15,213 bases of DNA, from contig USEF01000022.1 of the NCBI GenBank assembly GCA_900553475.1, positions 1 to 15,213 on the forward strand. The letters run 5' to 3'. This DNA is from an uncultured Collinsella sp. Lineage in GTDB: Bacteria; Actinomycetota; Coriobacteriia; Coriobacteriales; Coriobacteriaceae. The first letter of the stretch is position 1. Each line of letters begins with the position of its first letter. Below are positions 1 through 7,186 of the stretch, in pieces. A model generated the notes under the pieces. The model ran no database searches. It saw nothing but the letters and a program-made list of their open reading frames with translations, and had not been told where the DNA came from. A program made the position numbers and the translations under genes.

Positions 1-2
1 TG

Positions 3-500
3 CGCTACTTCAACCCCATCGGTGCCCACAAGTCCGGCCTCATCGGCGAGGACCCCAACGGCATCCCCAACAACCTGATGCCCTACATCGCCAAGGTGGC
101 CGTGGGCAAGCTGGAAAAAGTGCATGTCTTTGGCAACGACTACCCCACCCCCGACGGCACCGGCGTGCGCGATTACATCCACGTGTGCGATCTGGCATCT
201 GGTCACGTGGCCGCCCTCAACTGGATGAACGGCAAGACCGGCGTCGAGATCTTTAACTTGGGCACCGGCACCGGGACCTCGGTACTCGAGGTCGTCGCCG
301 CCTTCTCCAAGGCTTGTGGCAAGGAGCTGCCCTACGTGATCCGCGAGCGCCGCGCCGGCGACATCGCTGCCAACTGGTGCGATGCCTCCAAGGCCGAGCG
401 CATGATGGGCTGGAAGGCCCAGTACGACATCGCGGACATGTGCCGCGATAGCTGGAACTGGCAGAGCCACAACCCCAACGGCTTCGCCGACGCCGAGTAG
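3..500 (+). CDS. galE: UDP-glucose 4-epimerase, C-terminal part (5' end outside window)
   Basis: This is the last 165 residues of an NAD-dependent UDP-glucose/UDP-galactose 4-epimerase, a cytoplasmic enzyme of the Leloir pathway. The visible part opens with RYFNPIGAHKSG, followed by IGEDPNGIPNNLMPY, the family's substrate-binding hallmark. Then come the conserved GTGVRDYIHVCDLASGH stretch, a FNLGTGTGTSVLEV segment, and the RRAGDIAANWCDASKA region that normally contacts the UDP-sugar. The Rossmann glycine motif and the catalytic YxxxK lie upstream of the window, so catalytic integrity cannot be judged. The reading frame is open from base 3 and ends at a TAG at 498-500. An ATG at 78 lies inside the conserved domain and is not a start. 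The gene is separated from malQ by a strong terminator, so it is probably a neighbour rather than part of the maltodextrin unit. Confidence 0.95.
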   Translation, partial: RYFNPIGAHKSGLIGEDPNGIPNNLMPYIAKVAVGKLEKVHVFGNDYPTPDGTGVRDYIHVCDLASGHVAALNWMNGKTGVEIFNLGTGTGTSVLEVVAAFSKACGKELPYVIRERRAGDIAANWCDASKAERMMGWKAQYDIADMCRDSWNWQSHNPNGFADAE

Positions 501-521
501 CAAAACCTACATACCGCTCTT

Positions 522-555
522 GCCCCGATCTCACGTTGTGAGGTCGGGGCTTTTT
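522..555 (+). terminator. Rho-independent terminator after galE
   Basis: A 13-bp stem (522-534 with 538-550, one G:U wobble) with a 3-nt GTT loop is followed directly by TTTTT at 551-555. It starts 21 bases after the galE stop codon and closes that transcript before the malQ promoter. Confidence 0.93.
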
Positions 556-604
556 CATGGCATGTAACCATTCGCCGAAAATCGACCAACTTTTTTATCT
601 TGCC

Positions 605-634
605 TGTACATGTTTAAACAACATGTTTTACAAT
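605..634 (+). promoter_or_regulatory. Probable malQ promoter
   Basis: A -10 box TACAAT (629-634, five of six consensus bases) lies 18 bp from a weak -35 TGTACA (605-610). The predicted operator at 610-621 fills most of the spacer, a position where a bound repressor would block RNA polymerase. The region also holds an 8-bp direct repeat ACATGTTT at 608-615 and 621-628, whose second copy abuts the -10. The boxes were assigned by eye, and no transcription start is known. Confidence 0.6.
610..621 (+). promoter_or_regulatory. Predicted GntR/TreR-type operator of malQ
   Basis: The sequence ATGTTTAAACAA contains the perfect 10-bp palindrome TGTTTAAACA (611-620). It differs at one base from the window consensus TTGTTTAAACAA, which recurs at the ABC operon, the regulator gene and the PTS gene. 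It sits between the -35 and -10 boxes. That the GntR protein encoded at 9751-10470 binds here is inference. Confidence 0.6.
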
Positions 635-719
635 AGGCGTATCGAATCAGAACATCGGAGGCGGACTGCACACCCATCGGCAGGCCGACCCCACAACAAG
701 AAGGTTGGTGAGCGCATTC

Positions 720-2225
720 ATGGAGCGTGCAAGCGGCGTCCTCATGCCCGTCTCATCTCTGCCCGGACCATACGGAATCGGCGGCTTTGGTTGGAATGCC
801 TACGACTTCGTCGATTTTCTCGCCTCGTGCAAACAACATTACTGGCAGATTCTGCCCCTTACGACGACCAGCTATGGCGATTCGCCCTATCAGTCGTTCT
901 CGGCCCGCGCTGGCAACCCCAACTTCATCGACTTTGCCGAGCTTATCGAGGCAGGGTATCTGGAGCAGCGCGATATCGATGGCGTGTATCTGGGATCCGA
1001 CCCCAGCAATGTCGACTACGGTGCTATCTTTGGCGGCCGCCGTCAGATTCTCGACCGTGCCGCCGAGCGCTTTGCTGCCGACAAGCCGGCCGATTTCGAT
1101 GACTTTATCCAGGCCAACGAGGACTGGCTCATCCCCTACTGTGAGTTCATGACCGTCAAAGAGGAGTGCGGTCTCAAGGCGTTTTGGGAGTGGCCCGCGG
1201 AGCTCCACACCCGCGGCGAGGCTTCCGCCAAGGTCTGCGCCGACCATCCGGCGCGTATGCTCTACCACCAGATGACGCAGTACTTCTTCGATCGCCAGTG
1301 GAACCGCCTCAAGGCCTATGCCAACGAGCGCGACATTCTCATCATCGGCGACCTGCCCATCTATGTCTCGCGTGACTCCGTCGAGATGTGGGCGACGCCT
1401 GAGCTCTTTAAGATCGACGCCGCCGGCAATCCCGTGAGCGTCGCCGGCACGCCGCCCGACCAGTTCTCGGCCACCGGCCAGTACTGGGGCAACCCCATCT
1501 ACGACTGGGACGCCATGGAGTCCGACGGCTTCTCCTGGTGGGAGGGCCGCATTCGCGCCGCCCTCGACATGTACGACGTCATCCGCCTGGATCACTTCCG
1601 CGGCTTCGAGGCCTATTGGGAGGTGCCGTTCTCCTCGCCCGATTCGTCCTACGGTTCGTGGACGCAGGGTCCCGGCCTCAAGTTCTTTAAGACGCTCGAG
1701 GAAAAGCTCGGCACGCTGCCCATCATCGCCGAGGACTTGGGCTTCCTCACCCCCGGCGTCATCGACATGCGCGACAACTCGGGCTTCCCCGGCATGAAGA
1801 TCCTGCAGTTTGCCTTTGAGGGCACCAACTCGTACTACCTGCCGCATAACTACATCGCCAACACCGTCGCCTATGTGGGCACCCACGATAACGAGACGGC
1901 GCGCGGTTGGTTTGAGGGAACGGCCACCCCGCGTCAGCGCGAGCAGGCAGCCCTGTACACCCATCAGCAGGCCGGCGAACCCATGGCCGACGCACTCAAC
2001 CGCACCATCGCCGCCAGTGTGAGCGACACCTGCATCTACACCATGCAGGACCTGCTCAACTTGGGCAACGAGGCGCGCATCAACACCCCTGCCACGCTGG
2101 GCGGCAACTGGACCTGGCGCATGCTCGACGGCGCCATCACCCGAGAGCTCGAGCACAAACTCACCGACTGGACCGAGACCTACTTCCGCATCCCGTCGGA
2201 AGCCGAAATCGAGCTTCCTCAATAG
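720..2225 (+). CDS. malQ: 4-alpha-glucanotransferase (amylomaltase, GH77)
   Basis: This cytoplasmic enzyme transfers alpha-1,4-glucan segments between maltooligosaccharides, lengthening short chains so that a phosphorylase can use them, and releasing glucose. The 501-residue length matches bacterial amylomaltases. Visible GH77 features are the N-terminal ASGVLMPVSSLPGPYGIG, GDLPIYVSRDSVEMWA near residue 210, and TPPDQFSATGQYWGNPIYDW near 244. The catalytic residues are present: nucleophile D291 in VIRLDHFRGF, acid/base E338 in IIAEDLG, and D390 in VGTHDNET. I chose ATG 720 because the family begins at MERASG and GGTGAG (707-712) lies 7 bases upstream as a ribosome binding site. In-frame TTG 705 and GTG 708 sit on top of the AAGAAGG/GGTGAG region and are less likely. 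It precedes glgP by 129 bp on the same strand and has its own operator-bearing promoter. Confidence 0.96.
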   Translation: MERASGVLMPVSSLPGPYGIGGFGWNAYDFVDFLASCKQHYWQILPLTTTSYGDSPYQSFSARAGNPNFIDFAELIEAGYLEQRDIDGVYLGSDPSNVDYGAIFGGRRQILDRAAERFAADKPADFDDFIQANEDWLIPYCEFMTVKEECGLKAFWEWPAELHTRGEASAKVCADHPARMLYHQMTQYFFDRQWNRLKAYANERDILIIGDLPIYVSRDSVEMWATPELFKIDAAGNPVSVAGTPPDQFSATGQYWGNPIYDWDAMESDGFSWWEGRIRAALDMYDVIRLDHFRGFEAYWEVPFSSPDSSYGSWTQGPGLKFFKTLEEKLGTLPIIAEDLGFLTPGVIDMRDNSGFPGMKILQFAFEGTNSYYLPHNYIANTVAYVGTHDNETARGWFEGTATPRQREQAALYTHQQAGEPMADALNRTIAASVSDTCIYTMQDLLNLGNEARINTPATLGGNWTWRMLDGAITRELEHKLTDWTETYFRIPSEAEIELPQ

Positions 2226-2273
2226 GAGCTACCGCGCCCGACCCCTCCCCACCGTGCGGACGCGCTTGCTTTT

Positions 2274-2307
2274 CCCGCGCGAGGCCACCCCAATCCCCTC
2301 GCGCGGG
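2274..2307 (+). other. GC-rich hairpin between malQ and glgP
   Basis: There is a perfect 11-bp stem (2274-2284 with 2297-2307) and a 12-nt loop, followed by CTTCTTATG rather than a clean U-tract. It could be a weak or leaky terminator, or an mRNA-stabilising element that lets malQ and glgP be expressed at different levels from one transcript. No convincing separate glgP promoter is visible in the 129-bp gap. Confidence 0.5.
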
Positions 2308-2354
2308 CTTCTTATGAATTGCAGACATGTAATCAACCCATTACAGGAGGAAAC

Positions 2355-4622
2355 ATGCCCCGTATCGATCTCGCAGAACTCGCCGAGCAGTCTTTTGGCA
2401 CCTCGCTCGAGCAGCTCGACGACCGTCGCATTTACAAGCTGCTGGTCAAACTCGTGCAGGAGCGCTCCGCCGCCCGCCCGCTCAACAACGGCAAGAAAAA
2501 GCTCTATTACATTTCCGCCGAATTTCTGATCGGCAAGCTGCTCATCAACAACATGATCGACCTCGGCATCTACGACGAGGTCAAGGACCAGCTCACCGCC
2601 GCAGGCCACAACCTCAACAAGATCGAGGAATTCGAGGTCGAGCCGTCACTCGGCAACGGCGGCCTGGGCCGCTTGGCCGCATGCTTCCTGGATTCCATCG
2701 CCACGCTGGGCTTGACCGGCGATGGTGTGGGCCTCAACTATCACTACGGTCTGTTCCGTCAGCGCTTTGTCGACAACCAGCAGAAGGCCGTCCCCGACGA
2801 GTGGCTCGGTGAGCAGGACATCCTAGTCGACGATGACCGCTCCTACACCGTCGAGTTCGGCGATTTTGCCGTTACCTCCAAGCTCGTCAACATCGATGTG
2901 CCCGGTTACGGCCAGCCCACCAAGAACCGCCTGCGCCTGTTCGACCTGGCGAGCGTCGACGACGGCCTGGTCCCCGGCAGCTCCATCGACTTCGACAAGA
3001 CCGAGATCGCCAAGAACCTCACCTTGTTCCTCTACCCCGACGATTCCGACGAGCAGGGCCGCCTACTTCGCATCTATCAGGAATACTTCATGGTGAGCAA
3101 CGCCGCCCAGCTCTTGATCGACGAGGCCGTCGAGCGCGGCAGCAACCTGCACGATCTGGCCGATTACGCCGTTGTCCAGATCAACGACACGCACCCCACC
3201 ATGGTCATCCCCGAGCTCATTCGCTTGCTCACCACCGAGCATGGCATCGAGTTTGACGAGGCCGTGACCATCGTACGCTCCATGGTCGCCTACACTAACC
3301 ACACGATTCTTGCCGAGGCGCTCGAGAAGTGGCCGCTCACCAGCCTGCGGAAGGTCTCCCCTGCCATCGCCGACATTATCGTCAAGCTCGATGAGATCGC
3401 GAAGGCCGAGCACGATGACCCGCGCGTCGCCATCATCGACGAGCACGACACCGTCCACATGGCCCACATGGACATCCACTTTGGCTTCTCCATCAACGGC
3501 GTAGCCGCCCTCCACACCAAGATCCTGGAGGACACCGAGCTTCATCCGTTCTACGAGATCTATCCCGAGAAGTTCTCCAACAAGACCAACGGCATCACCT
3601 TCCGCCGCTGGATCCATGGGGCCAACCCCGCGCTCGCCAGCCTGCTCGACGATGTGATCGGCACCGACTGGCGCAGCACCGGCGATCTGAGCAAACTCGC
3701 CAAGTTCGCCGACGACAAGGACGTTCTTGAGCGCCTGGCCGCCACCAAGGTCGAGGCCAAGGCCATCATGCGCCAGTTCATGGCGCTCGAGCAGGGCGTG
3801 ACGATTCCCTCCAACGCCATCATCGATGTTCAGGTCAAGCGTATCCACGAGTACAAGCGCCAGCAGATGCTCGCGCTCTACATCATCTGGAAGTATCTCG
3901 ACATCAAGAACGGCAACAGACCTAAGCACCCCGTCACCATCATCTTTGGCGGCAAGGCGGCGCCTGCCTACACTATCGCGCAGGACATCATCCATCTGAT
4001 CTTGACGCTGTCGCAGTGGATTGCAAACGACCCCGACGTGGCCCCCTACCTGCAGGTTGTCATGATCGAGAACTACAACGTCACCGCCGCCGAGCGCGTG
4101 ATCCCCGCCGCTGACATCTCCGAGCAGATCAGCCTGGCCTCCAAGGAGGCGAGCGGTACCTCCAACATGAAGTTCATGCTCAACGGCGCCCTAACCCTGT
4201 GCACGCTCGACGGCGCCAACGTGGAGATTGCCGAGCTCGTGGGCGACGAGAACATCTATACCTTTGGTGCCTCGTCCAAACAGGTCGAGCAGCTCTATGC
4301 CAACGGCACCTATGACGCCGGTGTGCTCTACCGCAAGCCCGGCATTAAACTGCTGGTGGACTTCATCACCAACCCGGCCTTTATGGCGACCGGCAATGCC
4401 GAGCGCCTGCAGCGCCTGCACGACGACATTAAGGGCAAGGACTGGTTTATGGCCCTGCTCGACATTGAGGAGTACATCCAGACCAAGGAGCGCGTGCTGG
4501 CCGACTACGAGGACCAGGACGCCTGGATGCGCAAGGCGCTCATCAATATCGCCAACGCCGGCACCTTCTCGTCCGACCGCACCATCTCCCAGTACAACGA
4601 CGAGATCTGGCACCTGAACTAA
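2355..4622 (+). CDS. glgP: Glycogen/maltodextrin phosphorylase (GT35)
   Basis: This pyridoxal-phosphate enzyme removes terminal glucose from alpha-1,4-glucans with inorganic phosphate, giving glucose-1-phosphate. The 755 residues carry the family landmarks: YYISAEFLIGKLL near residue 50, EPSLGNGGLGRLAACFLDS around 95-110, GLNYHYGLFRQRF, VQINDTHPTM, VQVKRIHEYKRQ, and the cofactor site EASGTSNMKFMLNGALT, where K606 should form the PLP Schiff base. ATG 2355 is chosen because AGGAGG (2345-2350) lies just upstream. An in-frame TTG at 2319 precedes that ribosome binding site and would add non-family residues. Linked to malQ and an oligosaccharide importer, it probably acts mainly as a maltodextrin phosphorylase, but sequence alone does not separate this from a glycogen-degrading role. 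It likely shares the malQ transcript. Confidence 0.95.
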   Translation: MPRIDLAELAEQSFGTSLEQLDDRRIYKLLVKLVQERSAARPLNNGKKKLYYISAEFLIGKLLINNMIDLGIYDEVKDQLTAAGHNLNKIEEFEVEPSLGNGGLGRLAACFLDSIATLGLTGDGVGLNYHYGLFRQRFVDNQQKAVPDEWLGEQDILVDDDRSYTVEFGDFAVTSKLVNIDVPGYGQPTKNRLRLFDLASVDDGLVPGSSIDFDKTEIAKNLTLFLYPDDSDEQGRLLRIYQEYFMVSNAAQLLIDEAVERGSNLHDLADYAVVQINDTHPTMVIPELIRLLTTEHGIEFDEAVTIVRSMVAYTNHTILAEALEKWPLTSLRKVSPAIADIIVKLDEIAKAEHDDPRVAIIDEHDTVHMAHMDIHFGFSINGVAALHTKILEDTELHPFYEIYPEKFSNKTNGITFRRWIHGANPALASLLDDVIGTDWRSTGDLSKLAKFADDKDVLERLAATKVEAKAIMRQFMALEQGVTIPSNAIIDVQVKRIHEYKRQQMLALYIIWKYLDIKNGNRPKHPVTIIFGGKAAPAYTIAQDIIHLILTLSQWIANDPDVAPYLQVVMIENYNVTAAERVIPAADISEQISLASKEASGTSNMKFMLNGALTLCTLDGANVEIAELVGDENIYTFGASSKQVEQLYANGTYDAGVLYRKPGIKLLVDFITNPAFMATGNAERLQRLHDDIKGKDWFMALLDIEEYIQTKERVLADYEDQDAWMRKALINIANAGTFSSDRTISQYNDEIWHLN

Positions 4623-4650
4623 TTTCGCTTCCCTTACCCATCCTCTTGAG

Positions 4651-4683
4651 AAACGGAGTCGTGGTAACACGGCTCCGTTTTTT
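4651..4683 (+). terminator. Rho-independent terminator after glgP
   Basis: A 13-bp stem (4651-4663 with 4668-4680, one G:U pair) with a GTAA loop runs into an uninterrupted T run ending at 4683. It lies 28 bases after the glgP stop and ends the malQ-glgP unit. Confidence 0.93.
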
Positions 4684-4693
4684 GTGCCGATAC

Positions 4694-4951
4694 GCCGGTC
4701 TATGGTTTGTCTCGACCAAACAATCTCGATCTGTAACAACTACTCGGTAAAAACGGTCTCAGCTGTTACAGATTGAGACATACCGGCCCCTCCCCTTGGG
4801 TTTATCTCAATCTGTAACATCTAGCAGCTGAAATTCACCTTCGGTGTTACAGATTTAGATGAAATGGTTAGCTCAGCGGAACCGTCTCGATCTGTAACAT
4901 CTAACGTCCGAAATCGGCCCTATCTGTTACAGATCGAGACAAACGACCGGC
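4694..4951. repeat. Inverted repeats framing the repeat array (MITE-like outline)
   Basis: GCCGGTC (4694-4700) and GTTTGTCTCGA (4705-4715) on the left are exactly complementary to TCGAGACAAAC (4934-4944) and GACCGGC (4945-4951) on the right. Together they make 18 paired positions, with a 4-base TATG interruption on the left only. The right copy overlaps the last array half-site. No transposase is present and no clear target duplication was found, so calling it a miniature element is speculative. Confidence 0.4.
4724..4939. repeat. Array of six alternating 15-bp repeats at about 40-bp spacing
   Basis: Six copies of a 15-mer close to TCTCRATCTGTAACA occur in strictly alternating orientation. 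Forward copies are at 4724-4738, 4805-4819 and 4885-4899; reverse copies are at 4764-4778, 4845-4859 and 4925-4939. Start-to-start distances are 40, 41, 40, 40 and 40. The five spacers are 25, 26, 25, 25 and 25 bases and differ in sequence. The three spacers inside forward-reverse pairs share CTA near the start and a central AAA. Each pair can fold into a hairpin of about 15 bp with a 25-nt loop; the third pair is a perfect 16-bp stem including 4884 and 4940. The array lies between two convergent transcription units, outside both terminators. Its function is unknown. Confidence 0.85.
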
Positions 4952-4962
4952 CAGACAACCCC

Positions 4963-5011
4963 AACACAAAGAAAGGCTCCCCTCTCGCCCAGTGGACGGG
5001 AGGGGAGCCTT
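4963..5011 (-). terminator. Rho-independent terminator of the ABC operon
   Basis: A 15-bp stem (4973-4987 with 4997-5011, one G:U pair) with a 9-nt loop is followed, reading the minus strand, by TTTCTTTGTG. It lies about 70 bases beyond the stop of the ATPase gene. The minus-strand tail is T-rich and the plus-strand tail is not, so it serves the ABC operon. Between it and the stop (5012-5079) nothing else is evident. Confidence 0.85.
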
Positions 5012-5079
5012 ATATGTGACCGCGGCAAAAGGATGGCAATACCGCAGTCGCCCAAAGGGAGGGCCCGGATGCACCAGGC

Positions 5080-6279
5080 CTAGATAAGGTTCTTGCCAGA
5101 GACCTTATCGAAGAGGTGGGTCGCGTTCTTCTCGAACTTGAACCAGATGGTGTCGCCAGCCTTGAGCGCGCCCTTGGCCTCGAGGTCGACGACGGGGATA
5201 ATCAGGACAAACTGGCCGTCGGGGGCGGTCACGTGGACGTGCTCGGTCGAACCCATGAGCTCGGTCACCTCGACGGTACCCTGGAGCGCACCCTCCTCGC
5301 CCTTGTCGGCAAGCAGGATCTGCTCGGGGCGCACGCCGGCCGTGATCTCCTTCACGTCGCCGCCGTCCCAGTTAAGAGCGAGTTGAGCGCAGGTCTCGGG
5401 GGCGAGAGCAACGTTCATGTCCTCGGTCTTGACGGTAAAGCCGTTGCCCGAGCGCACCAGCTGGGCATCGAAGAAGTTCATCTGCGGCACGCCGATGAAG
5501 CCGGCGACGAAGATGTTCGCGGGATGGTTGAAGACCTCCTGCGGCGTGGCGATCTGCTGGACGACGCCGTCCTTCATGACCACGATGCGGTCGCCAAGGG
5601 TCATGGCCTCGGTCTGGTCGTGAGTGACGTAGATGAACGTGCCCTTGATCTCGTGGCGCAGCTTGATGAGCTCGGCACGCATCTGGTTACGAAGCTTGGC
5701 GTCCAGGTTGGACAGCGGCTCGTCCATCAGGAAGACCTTGGGGTCACGCACGATGGCGCGGCCGATAGCGACACGCTGACGCTGGCCGCCCGAAAGCGCC
5801 TTGGGCTTACGGTCGAGGTACTCGGTAATACCCAGGATCTCGGCAGCGGAGCGAACCTTACGGTCGATCTCGTCCTTGGAGACCTTCTTGAGCTCAAGCG
5901 TAAACGCCATGTTCTCGTACACCGTCATGTTGGGGTACAGAGCGTAGCTCTGGAACACCATGGCGATGTCGCGGTCCTTGGGCGCCACGTCGTTGACCCG
6001 CTTGCCGTCGATGAGCACGTCGCCCGAGGTAATGTCCTCCAGGCCGGCGACCATGCGCATCGTCGTGGACTTACCGCAGCCAGACGGGCCAACGAGGACG
6101 ACGAACTCCTGGTCGTGAACGGTGAGGTTAAAGTCCTCAACAGCGAGCACGCCATCCTCGGTAACCTTGAGGTTGTGCTTCTTCTCCTCGGTCTTCTTCT
6201 TTTTGCCAAAGAAGCCCTTCTTTTTGGACTCGGTGTTGGGATACACCTTCTGAACATGTTTGAGAACGATCTCGGCCAT
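5080..6279 (-). CDS. ugpC: ABC sugar importer ATPase (UgpC/MsmK/MalK family)
   Basis: This is the ATP-hydrolysing subunit of a CUT1-type carbohydrate importer, working on the inner face of the membrane as a dimer with the MalF/MalG-like permeases. The 399 residues show Walker A GPSGCGKST (64-72), a Q-loop VFQSYALYP, signature LSGGQRQR (162-169), Walker B VFLMDEP (182-188), H220 in YVTHDQTEA, and a C-terminal MalK-type regulatory (TOBE) region after about residue 245. A lysine-rich insert of about 25 residues (roughly 18-42) separates the first two beta strands, where compact relatives have only a few residues. Start ATG 6279 gives the family N-terminus MAEIVLKHV and has GAAAGG 7 bases upstream; the longer frame to 6363 overlaps the previous gene and lacks homology-like sequence. 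It is the last gene of the operon. The symbol reflects the family, not a proven substrate. Confidence 0.93.
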   Translation of the reverse strand: MAEIVLKHVQKVYPNTESKKKGFFGKKKKTEEKKHNLKVTEDGVLAVEDFNLTVHDQEFVVLVGPSGCGKSTTMRMVAGLEDITSGDVLIDGKRVNDVAPKDRDIAMVFQSYALYPNMTVYENMAFTLELKKVSKDEIDRKVRSAAEILGITEYLDRKPKALSGGQRQRVAIGRAIVRDPKVFLMDEPLSNLDAKLRNQMRAELIKLRHEIKGTFIYVTHDQTEAMTLGDRIVVMKDGVVQQIATPQEVFNHPANIFVAGFIGVPQMNFFDAQLVRSGNGFTVKTEDMNVALAPETCAQLALNWDGGDVKEITAGVRPEQILLADKGEEGALQGTVEVTELMGSTEHVHVTAPDGQFVLIIPVVDLEAKGALKAGDTIWFKFEKNATHLFDKVSGKNLI

Positions 6280-6296
6280 GTCTTTACCTTTCGATA

Positions 6297-6322
6297 TGCG
6301 GCACCATGTTGAGGGCGCCGCA
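6297..6322 (-). other. Hairpin between the MalG-like and ATPase genes
   Basis: A 9-bp stem (6297-6305 with 6314-6322, one G:U pair on the minus-strand RNA) with an 8-nt loop lies in the 67-bp gap just upstream of the ATPase ribosome binding site. There is no U-tract, so processing or stabilisation of the mRNA is more likely than termination. Confidence 0.4.
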
Positions 6323-6346
6323 GAAACTTGCAAAACAGTTACGGCA

Positions 6347-7186
6347 TCAGCCCTTGACGGCACCTGCCACCACGCCGTCGATGATGTACTTCTGGCAGAG
6401 GATGTACATGATGACGATGGGGATAACGACCATCATGATGCAGGCCATCATGGGGCCGAGCTCGACGTGGCCGTAGCCGCCGCGGAAGTACTGGATCAAG
6501 ATAGGAATGGTCTTGTACTTGGTGGAGTCGAGCGTAAGGTAGGGCAGCAGATAGTCGTTCCAGACCCACATGGTCTCGAGGATGCCGACCGAAAGATAGG
6601 TGGGCTTCATGATGGGAAGGACGATCTTAAAGAACACCTGGACCGGGTTGCAGCCGTCGATCATGGCCGCCTCTTCGATCTCGAGCGGGATGTTCTTTAC
6701 AAAGCCGGCGAACATAAAGACCGCCAGGCCCGCGCCAAAGCCGAGGTAGATAAAGCAGATGTTGAACGGCGTGTTGAAGCCGATGCGGTCCGCCAAATTG
6801 GACAGCGTGAACATGAGCATCTGGAAGGGCACGACCATCGAGAAGACGAACAGGTAATAGAAGAAGTTCGAGATCTTGCTGTTGACGCGCACTACGTACC
6901 AAGCACACATGGAGCAGCACACCAGAATCAGCACGACCGACGTGACCGTGATGATGAGCGAGTACATAAATGCCGAGGCAAAGCCCTGCTCGTTAAGGGC
7001 ATGCATGTAGTTTGCGAGGCCGTTGAACGTCTCGGGCGTGAGCAGATCGAATGCCGTGGTGGTGCTGATTGCAGTTGCCTTTTTAAAGGAATTGAGCGCA
7101 ATCATGAACACGGGGTAGATCCACGCGAGCGACAGAATCGTAAAGAAAATCGAGAGCGCGCGGTTGATAACCTTATCGCGTTTCAT
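6347..7186 (-). CDS. ABC sugar importer permease, MalG-like
   Basis: This is an inner-membrane subunit of a CUT1 carbohydrate importer. Its 279 residues hold about six hydrophobic segments (first about 10-31, then about 73-96, 107-128, 141-163, 195-215 and 250-272). It also has the cytoplasmic EAA loop EEAAMIDGCNPVQVFFKIVL from residue 171, which docks onto the ATPase. Its order after the other permease and its short N-terminus match MalG rather than MalF. The start codon shares one base with the stop of the preceding permease gene (TAATG at 7188-7184), which suggests coupled translation, and AAGGAGG lies upstream inside that gene. Substrate is inferred from the locus as maltodextrin or another alpha-glucoside; nothing in the sequence itself fixes it. 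Confidence 0.92.
   Translation of the reverse strand: MKRDKVINRALSIFFTILSLAWIYPVFMIALNSFKKATAISTTTAFDLLTPETFNGLANYMHALNEQGFASAFMYSLIITVTSVVLILVCCSMCAWYVVRVNSKISNFFYYLFVFSMVVPFQMLMFTLSNLADRIGFNTPFNICFIYLGFGAGLAVFMFAGFVKNIPLEIEEAAMIDGCNPVQVFFKIVLPIMKPTYLSVGILETMWVWNDYLLPYLTLDSTKYKTIPILIQYFRGGYGHVELGPMMACIMMVVIPIVIMYILCQKYIIDGVVAGAVKG

Noticed and set aside
1..500. galE as part of the maltodextrin operon
   Set aside because: A strong terminator and a new promoter separate it from malQ, and it has no operator-like palindrome in the visible part.
557..1102. Open frame overlapping the malQ promoter and 5' region
   Set aside because: It runs out of frame through malQ, is arginine-rich and starts within the terminator tail of galE.
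753..2222. Long open frame antisense to malQ
   Set aside because: It mirrors malQ almost end to end, has no recognisable domain, and such frames arise from GC-rich codon bias.
2319..2354. TTG at 2319 as the glgP start
   Set aside because: The AGGAGG ribosome binding site lies inside this extension, just before ATG 2355, and the added residues do not look like the family N-terminus.
4724..4939. A CRISPR array
   Set aside because: The repeats are only 15 bp, alternate in orientation, and there are just six; no cas gene is in the window. True CRISPR repeats face one way.
5116..6312. Long open frame antisense to the ABC ATPase
   Set aside because: The opposite strand encodes a protein with all ABC motifs; the antisense product is low-complexity and has no ribosome binding site that stands out.
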